From Candidatus Brocadiia bacterium (lineage in GTDB: Bacteria > Planctomycetota > MHYJ01 > JACQXL01), in the NCBI GenBank assembly GCA_020062035.1, contig JAGUXD010000172.1, positions 1-11,183 of the forward strand: DNA of 11,183 bases. Reading direction: 5' to 3'. Made by a program: the position numbers and the translations under genes. This document shows positions 1 to 4,111 of the stretch, piece by piece. The first letter of the stretch is position 1; each line of letters opens with the position of its first letter. The notes under the pieces were generated by a model. It saw nothing but the letters and a program-made list of their open reading frames with translations, ran no database searches and had not been told where the DNA came from.

Positions 1-1583
1 AAATATAATGTGAGCACAACACTGACTATTACCAATTGATTCATCGTCAAGCCAAGAGGAACAAGCATACCTACAGCCACATCCTTACGTAGAAAACCGA
101 TGACTAATGCACCAACGGCTTCTTTGGGGAGCCCAAAGAGCCCGGAAATAACTGGTTGAGCAAGTCGGCCCACAAATTCAATAATCCCCAGCGAATGAAG
201 GATATTTACCAGAAAAACTCCCAGAATAACATAGGGCAGCGCCTCTTTCAAAAACCAGATTATTCGCATCAGTAATTTCTTAAGCAGGGCACCTAAATAA
301 GGTATGCGATAAGGCGGTATCTCCACAAATATCTCCGGGCTTTCGCCTTTCAGAATAAGATTTAGTAAAATACCGAGGATAAGCCAGACAATAAAAAGTG
401 TCCCGAATACGATGATTAATCCTTTGGTTCCGAATTTGCCCAGCAGTCCAATAATCATCGCAATCTGTGCCATACAGGGAATCGCAATCGCCATCAAGGT
501 GGCGCTAATAAACCTTTCTCTTCTGGTCTCCATTACGCGGGTGGCTAAGGCGCCGGGCACATTACAGCCTATGCCCAGCATCATCGGGATAATGGCTAAT
601 CCGTGCAGTCCTACCTGATGCATTAGTTTATCCACCACTACTCCCAAACGGGGTAAGTAACCTGAATCTTCAAGAAAACTCAACACGAGATAGAAAGCTA
701 CTATATAAGGTAACACCATGGCTAATGGAACAAAAAGTCCGGTGGTAAGTACACCAAAAGATTGTCCAAAGTCTATCTCGTCCTCAATGAGTTTTCCGAT
801 AAGGATATCGTGCAAGAAACCTGTTGAACCAAGCAATGCAGAAACCTTCATCATCAAAGGTGCCCATAGATTTTCAAATAGTGGTTCAAAGATATATCCA
901 ATCAAGGATTCACCAATAAATCTGATAATCTCAAAGGTGGCAAACATAATGATTAAGGCAATCGGCAAGGCGGTTAATGGTCGGATAGAAGCATCGCCTA
1001 ATCGTTCAAGAAAGGTATGATGGCGATGGGTTATCTTTTGCACCCTTTGCGTAATCTTGCCGATTTCATGCCATCTTTCCGGCTCGTCATCGGCATAGGT
1101 ATTAGCCTTTGCCTCCTTGAGTCGCGAGACCAGGGTAGCAATCCCTTCGCCGGCAACCGCGCAGGTGGGTATCACCGGAACACCTAAAGTTCTCTCTAAT
1201 TCGGCGACATTTATTAAAACCCCTTTATGATTGCATTCATCCCAGAAGTTTAACACCACGAGCATTGGAATATGTCTTTTAAGCAATTGCAAGGTAAGAT
1301 TAAGATTCCGTTCCAGATTGGTAGCATCAACTACATTAATAATTAAGTCGCCGTCTTTTAACATCTCCACGGCGACTTCTTCAGCCTTGCAAGTAGGTTG
1401 CAGAGTATATGTTCCGGGCACATCAAGCACCTCGGCTTTTTCGCCATCTAATTCAAGATATCCCTTGGTAAATTCAATGGTTGTCCCGGGATAATTTGAG
1501 GCGATCACATAGACACCGGTGAGTCGGGAGAAAACTACGCTTTTGCCGACATTGGGATTGCCCATTAAAAGTATTTTCTTCAT
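1..1583 (-). CDS. feoB: Ferrous iron transport protein B (FeoB), 3' end outside window
   Basis: Inner-membrane GTP-dependent Fe(II) transporter. Read from the ATG at 1583, the frame stays open to the window edge for about 527 codons. The N-terminal G domain shows G1 GNPNVGKS (residues 8-15), a G2 region NYPGTT (30-35), G3 DVPGTY (54-59), G4 NFWD (112-115) and a G5-like PTCA (139-142). After a helical linker come hydrophobic segments holding the first gate motif, GIGCNVPGALATR, and near the edge the second, GFLRKDVAVGM. These two motifs are diagnostic for FeoB. Roughly the last 100 residues are missing by comparison with the usual 600-700+ residue length. The ATG overlaps the feoA stop (ATGA), so the two genes are translationally coupled. 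No frameshift was found when reading the whole frame. The G1 tail (KSVVF rather than the common KSTLF/KSSLF) suggests a divergent FeoB clade; that last point is inference. Confidence 0.96.
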   Translation of the reverse strand, partial: MKKILLMGNPNVGKSVVFSRLTGVYVIASNYPGTTIEFTKGYLELDGEKAEVLDVPGTYTLQPTCKAEEVAVEMLKDGDLIINVVDATNLERNLNLTLQLLKRHIPMLVVLNFWDECNHKGVLINVAELERTLGVPVIPTCAVAGEGIATLVSRLKEAKANTYADDEPERWHEIGKITQRVQKITHRHHTFLERLGDASIRPLTALPIALIIMFATFEIIRFIGESLIGYIFEPLFENLWAPLMMKVSALLGSTGFLHDILIGKLIEDEIDFGQSFGVLTTGLFVPLAMVLPYIVAFYLVLSFLEDSGYLPRLGVVVDKLMHQVGLHGLAIIPMMLGIGCNVPGALATRVMETRRERFISATLMAIAIPCMAQIAMIIGLLGKFGTKGLIIVFGTLFIVWLILGILLNLILKGESPEIFVEIPPYRIPYLGALLKKLLMRIIWFLKEALPYVILGVFLVNILHSLGIIEFVGRLAQPVISGLFGLPKEAVGALVIGFLRKDVAVGMLVPLGLTMNQLVIVSVVLTLY

Positions 1584-1810
1584 ATTTTCACATCCACCAA
1601 TATTTTCCGGGCCATGCCGAAACCAATCGCCACCTGAGTATTGCCTACTTGCGCAATGATTGGTCCACGCATAAATTGGTCCGATTTTTTGGTTATGGTT
1701 ACGCCGACCCTGATGCCCATAGCCTCTAAACGGTTGGTCAGCCCATAGCCCCCCTGGACTTCAATTATTTTACCTGTCTCATTCTGTTGCATCCGGGTTA
1801 GATCAATCAT
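1580..1810 (-). CDS. feoA: Ferrous iron transport protein A (FeoA)
   Basis: A small cytoplasmic SH3-like protein that assists FeoB in Fe(II) uptake. The 76 residues match the usual FeoA length. The layout is typical: a leading L(x)n-G-K-I-I-E-V strand, the RLEAMGIRVGVTI core (about residues 27-39), and the closing VAIGFGMARKILV segment. A strong SD (AAGGAGG, 1818-1824) lies 7 nt before the ATG and supports this start. That SD overlaps the stop codon of the upstream barrel gene, and the feoA TGA overlaps the feoB ATG, so the three genes form a tight operon. Transcription probably starts at the promoter near 2693-2721 and is iron-regulated (inference). Confidence 0.95.
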   Translation of the reverse strand: MIDLTRMQQNETGKIIEVQGGYGLTNRLEAMGIRVGVTITKKSDQFMRGPIIAQVGNTQVAIGFGMARKILVDVKI

Positions 1811-1822
1811 AACAATGCCTCC

Positions 1823-2611
1823 TTAAAATCCATAGGTTACGCCGGCCGTAATAAAATAATCGGGTGCAGGTTTAGATAGACCGAAACCAACTCTCACATC
1901 AATAATAAAAGATTCATTAACGGCGCAGTTTATACCTATTAGACCAGTGGTAATATTATCATCAAATCCACCTTCAAGAACGGTTTCGCCGGTTAACTCA
2001 GCGACCCAATTTAACTTCTCTTTGAAGGGATGTTATATGGCTAAACCATAAGATAGAATATTATCTTCACTTACCCCGACTGCTTCTCCGACAAAGGTAT
2101 AACCCAGATTGAAGTGACCTGTAGCCTTACCTAATGATTTAGTCAATATGCCATTAAAGACGTAGTCAATTTCACCTGAACCAAGTCCTTTGGTCTGGTC
2201 GTCGGTATCTGTCTTGAAGGTAAAGGTAAATGCTAATCCGGGTATTGAACCCTTGGATTCATTCAGTATGCGACACTTGGTATATAATTCTATATCGCCG
2301 CCTCCTGTTACACTATGTGCATCCTCTTGATTAAGGAATAAATAGGGGAAGGTTAAATCTAATTCCATCCTTTGTGTCATACCATATTTTAAGACGAAAC
2401 TTGAAGTCGTTTCTTTGTCGTTATTTGATGCCTTGAGATAATCAAGTCCTAATTCAATCTCAAAACGGTCCGGTTCAAGCGTGTAGATATCGTCCGTAGC
2501 TAATGGTCGTCCTGGATATACTTCCCTCATAGTCAGGAGGCAAACCAGACCAATTAACCAAGCCATTTTTAACATCTGCAGGACTGACCGCAAACCTGAT
2601 AGGGCTTTCAT
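1823..2611 (-). pseudogene. Outer-membrane beta-barrel protein (phenol MetA-deg-like), interrupted by an in-frame TAA
   Basis: The first reading segment runs 2611-2036 (192 codons) and stops at TAA (2033-2035). The same frame then continues without another stop for 69 more codons to a TAA at 1823-1825. The continuation is clearly protein-like: it starts HPFKEKLNWVAELTGETV and ends ITAGVTYGF, a C-terminal Phe typical of outer-membrane barrels. The N-terminus has a basic start and a hydrophobic core (MAWLIGLVCLL, residues 16-26), so a signal peptide is likely. The body (RPLATDDIYTLEPDRFEIEL, then alternating short strands) resembles the putative MetA-pathway-of-phenol-degradation / transporter barrel family (Pfam PF13557), by memory of the family rather than a search. 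SD GGAGGT (2619-2624) is 7 nt before the ATG. A C-to-T change of a Gln CAA would explain the stop, but a sequencing error or read-through cannot be excluded. The gene is first in the feoAB operon, so a role in letting Fe(II) or an organic ligand cross the outer membrane is a guess. Confidence 0.8.
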
Positions 2612-2635
2612 CGTTACTACCTCCGGCTCAATACA

Positions 2636-2655
2636 GGCCGGACTTTAGTCCTGCC
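2636..2655 (-). other. Hairpin in the 5' leader of the barrel-feoAB operon
   Basis: The stem GGAC-TTTA-GTCC (2640-2651) is extended by GGC/GCC on each side of one mismatch. It lies between the predicted promoter and the SD of the barrel gene. No U-tract follows, so it is not an intrinsic terminator. It may stabilise the mRNA or be a member of the hairpin family seen elsewhere in the window. A smaller inverted pair, GAGCT/AGCTC (2661-2665 and 2675-2679), lies upstream of it in the transcript. Confidence 0.45.
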
Positions 2656-2692
2656 AATATGAGCTCTCGTCCATAGCTCGGCCTTTTATTCT

Positions 2693-2721
2693 ATTATATT
2701 GCAATTGCGATGCAGTTGCAA
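2693..2721 (-). promoter_or_regulatory. Promoter of the barrel-feoA-feoB operon
   Basis: On the minus strand a perfect -10 TATAAT (2693-2698) lies 17 bp from TTGCAA (2716-2721), a 4/6 match to the -35 consensus. The transcript would start near 2686 and give a leader of about 75 nt before the ATG at 2611. The -35 element and spacer are inside the 25-bp palindrome annotated separately, so a repressor bound there would exclude RNA polymerase. Confidence 0.7.
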
Positions 2722-2722
2722 T
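2698..2722. promoter_or_regulatory. Palindromic operator, probable Fur-family site
   Basis: ATTGCAATTGC and GCAGTTGCAAT form 11-bp arms with one mismatch around GAT. Two TTGCAA hexamers (2699-2704 and 2716-2721) are spaced 17 bp start to start. The same spacing of TTGYAA hexamers is found in the fur promoter at 3195-3217. The site covers the -35 and spacer of the feo operon promoter and lies just after the fur gene. Fur is the obvious candidate binder. The motif differs from the E. coli GATAATGATAATCATTATC box, so the assignment rests on position and repetition. Confidence 0.7.
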
Positions 2723-2745
2723 TAGTTAGTAAAAAATATTCCATC

Positions 2746-3180
2746 CTAACCGCGTCGGCACTTTTGGCAATAGCCCCTGATACCCAAACGGTGTTCAACC
2801 GGCTTAAATTTATATCCCTTGCAGGTAATTTCCTGCAATTTCTCGATTTGTTCATTCTTGAATTCGTAGATTTTACCGCATTTAATACAGACGATGTGGT
2901 CGTGGTGGTCATGGCCGAAGATATATTCATATTTAGTGATATTGTCCTGGCACCGCACCGCCTCTTTAATTATTTTGTTTTCCACCAACGAAGGCAGGGT
3001 GCGGTAGATGGTGGCCCGGGAGACCCGATGCCCTTTCCGACGCAGTCTTTCGTAAAGTTCATCCACATCAAAATGGTGCGCAAGCGCTAGGACCTCTTTC
3101 AGGATGATTTGCCTCTCCGGCGTAAATTTCTGTCCTTTAGAATGGAGGTAGTTTTTATATTTAATTTCTCCATCATTCAT
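2746..3180 (-). CDS. fur: Fur-family metal-responsive transcriptional regulator
   Basis: A metal-dependent DNA-binding repressor of 144 residues, the normal length. The N-terminal winged helix includes FTPERQIILKEVL (about 19-31), HHFDVDELYERLRRKG (35-50) and the recognition region RVSRATIYRTLPSLVENKII (52-71). The dimerisation/metal domain has HDHHDH (90-95) and two CxxC pairs, C98-C101 and C138-C141, the usual structural zinc site. Iron specificity (Fur rather than Zur or PerR) is inferred from the adjacent feoAB operon. A good sigma70-type promoter and an inverted repeat overlapping the start of transcription lie directly upstream, suggesting autoregulation. No clear SD precedes the ATG. 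Downstream (2698-2722) is a second copy of the same operator arrangement, serving the feo operon. Confidence 0.93.
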   Translation of the reverse strand: MNDGEIKYKNYLHSKGQKFTPERQIILKEVLALAHHFDVDELYERLRRKGHRVSRATIYRTLPSLVENKIIKEAVRCQDNITKYEYIFGHDHHDHIVCIKCGKIYEFKNEQIEKLQEITCKGYKFKPVEHRLGIRGYCQKCRRG

Positions 3181-3191
3181 AAAATCGTATC

Positions 3192-3220
3192 TAATTGTAA
3201 TTCAGTCTCAATTGCAATTA
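3192..3220. promoter_or_regulatory. Inverted-repeat operator in front of fur
   Basis: TAATTGTAATT (3192-3202) and AATTGCAATTA (3210-3220) are inverted arms matching at 10 of 11 positions, with a 7-bp spacer. They contain TTGTAA (3195-3200) and TTGCAA (3212-3217), 17 bp apart start to start, exactly as in the feo operon operator. The site abuts the fur -10 box and covers the expected transcription start, a normal place for an autorepressor. Confidence 0.68.
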
Positions 3221-3247
3221 ATATATTTAACCTTATCGGTTTGTCAA
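3220..3247 (-). promoter_or_regulatory. fur promoter
   Basis: On the minus strand a perfect -35 TTGACA (3242-3247) is followed after 16 bp by TATATT (3220-3225), a 5/6 match to the -10 consensus. Transcription would begin near 3213 inside the operator and leave a leader of roughly 30 nt before the ATG at 3180. The region upstream of the -35 is a run of A and T that could act as an UP element. Confidence 0.72.
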
Positions 3248-3254
3248 GAAAAAT

Positions 3255-3276
3255 AATATTTTTAGATAAAAATATT
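3255..3276. repeat. Perfect AT-only-arm palindrome upstream of the fur promoter
   Basis: AATATTTTTA and TAAAAATATT are perfect 10-bp inverted arms separated by GA. The element sits about 8 bp upstream of the fur -35 box. It could be a second regulator site, an UP element, or chance in AT-rich DNA; nothing in the sequence decides. Confidence 0.5.
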
Positions 3277-3299
3277 TTGGCATAAATTTTATCCGGAAT

Positions 3300-3320
3300 C
3301 CGCCATATTAAAACTGGCGG
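3300..3320. repeat. GC-rich hairpin between the transposase remnant and fur
   Basis: CCGCCA and TGGCGG are perfect 6-bp arms around a 9-nt AT-rich loop. On the plus strand a pyrimidine stretch with TTTT follows, but no convincing U-tract; on the minus strand there is none. The rest of the gene-free stretch 3181-3459 holds the fur promoter, two inverted repeats and a candidate distal promoter, and no coding sequence that I can support. Confidence 0.45.
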
Positions 3321-3346
3321 CTTCCTCTTTTCTTAATTTTGTTAAT

Positions 3347-3375
3347 AGTTTATCCTTAAACCGAGAGAAAGTCAA
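3347..3375 (-). promoter_or_regulatory. Candidate distal minus-strand promoter
   Basis: TTGACT (3370-3375, 5/6 match) and TAAACT (3347-3352, 4/6 match) are separated by 17 bp on the minus strand. It would transcribe through the hairpin at 3300-3320 towards fur, about 165 nt away. It could be a second fur promoter, independent of the proximal operator, or a leftover of the insertion event next to it. Confidence 0.35.
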
Positions 3376-3444
3376 GCAAAATATCTAACTTTTTAGGATT
3401 TCTTCTCTCTCCTTATCATTTACCAAAGACTTATTGACTCATCT

Positions 3445-3459
3445 CGCCAAGGCGGGACG
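3445..3459. repeat. Short hairpin repeat at the end of the transposase remnant
   Basis: CGCC-AA-GGCG followed by GGAC lies immediately beyond the remnant's stop codon. The GGCGGGAC end resembles the CGGGAC end of other hairpins in the window (for example 6100-6106), so it is probably a worn copy of the same kind of element. Confidence 0.4.
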
Positions 3460-3933
3460 TCATTTAACGATATTGCTCCTGTCTCTTTTTCCATCACCTC
3501 CTTTTGAGACCGTTATTTTCACCCGCTCGCTTAAACGCTCATCCATCCCTTTCTCTGATTGGAATGCCTTATAACTTTCCAGGGGCGATCCTCTTTTACC
3601 ATCCTTACTTCTGACCCGCGGGCGTTTTAGATTTACCTTTTTACCGGTCCAGACGACATATCCGGGTTGTTTACTCCAGCGCCGCCAGGGGCTTTCTTTA
3701 TCAGGATAATATCTTTCTCCTACCAGGCTTTTCACCTCTTCCTGAAGAGTGGTTCTGATTAACGTTAAACCAACCCGATAAACCAAATCCGTCAGGGCTT
3801 CTTGACTATTGCCAATTACCCGGGCTAATTCAACCGGTAACTCAATCAAGGTGTTTCCATTATGGACTTCTACCCTTGTTTTTTCTCTCAATTTCCTTGA
3901 TTCCTCAAGGTTATTCTGGCATACTTTTCTCAT
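3460..3933 (-). pseudogene. IS256/Mutator-family transposase, N-terminal remnant
   Basis: The frame encodes 157 residues, while family members are usually about 400. The visible part matches the N-terminal region of Mutator-type transposases: a helical LIRTTLQEEVKSLVGERY segment (58-75), the strand KKVNLKRPRVRS (98-109) and then PLESYKAFQ, which normally leads into the catalytic domain. After about residue 140 the sequence (VSKGGDGKRDRSNIVK) no longer resembles the family. The DDE catalytic core and C-terminus are absent, so it cannot transpose by itself. I found no continuation in other minus-strand frames between 3460 and 3300. A GGAGAG SD precedes the ATG at 3933. No convincing terminal inverted repeats or target duplication were seen, consistent with an old decayed insertion. 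It separates the iron module from the rightward operon. Confidence 0.72.
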
Positions 3934-4001
3934 AGGCGGTAGCTCTCCTTTCTATATAATATAATGTTTCTCAAGGATATTCTGATGGCTATCGCCTAAT
4001 T

Positions 4002-4013
4002 CCGCTAAAGCGG
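4002..4013. repeat. Small hairpin repeat upstream of the GH57 gene
   Basis: CCGCT-AA-AGCGG is followed by GACTAAATCT. The tail AGCGGGACTAA recurs at 5887-5897 inside the GH57 gene, which suggests that both are worn copies of one dispersed element. Confidence 0.4.
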
Positions 4014-4040
4014 GACTAAATCTGGGACATCCTCATTTGA

Positions 4041-4060
4041 TTTATCTGTGTTTATCTGTG
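4041..4060. repeat. Two tandem copies of TTTATCTGTG
   Basis: A perfect 10-bp unit is repeated twice head to tail and followed by GTTAC, about 14 bp upstream of the -35 box of the GH57 promoter. It could be an activator site or a copy of a dispersed intergenic repeat; two units alone do not tell which. Confidence 0.5.
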
Positions 4061-4073
4061 GTTACAATTTTCC

Positions 4074-4101
4074 TTGACAGCACCAACTTATCTGGTATTC
4101 T
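4074..4101 (+). promoter_or_regulatory. Promoter of the GH57-galT-glgA-purD-cdsA operon
   Basis: A perfect -35 TTGACA (4074-4079) is followed after 16 bp by TATTCT (4096-4101), a 4/6 match to the -10 consensus. The expected start, near 4108, is only a few nt before the ATG at 4112. The mRNA would be almost leaderless, which fits the lack of an SD there. Confidence 0.55.
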
Positions 4102-4111
4102 TTTGCCCGAA

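Noticed and set aside
412..1494. Plus-strand open frames of 68-100 codons
   Set aside because: They are opposite the uninterrupted feoB frame, which has clear motifs; they show no family likeness.
2710..3090. Plus-strand 126-codon frame opposite fur
   Set aside because: Shadow of the Fur gene on the other strand; the minus frame has all Fur motifs.
3400..3497. Possible 24-codon minus-strand frame after an AGGAGGTGATG sequence at the end of the transposase remnant
   Set aside because: Very short, no recognisable sequence, runs through a hairpin repeat; the SD-like stretch is part of the remnant's own coding sequence.
4037..4111. Upstream in-frame ATG that would lengthen the GH57 protein by 25 residues
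   Set aside because: The added residues overlap the tandem repeat and the promoter and have no likeness to the family; GH57 proteins of this type start right before the HHHQP motif.
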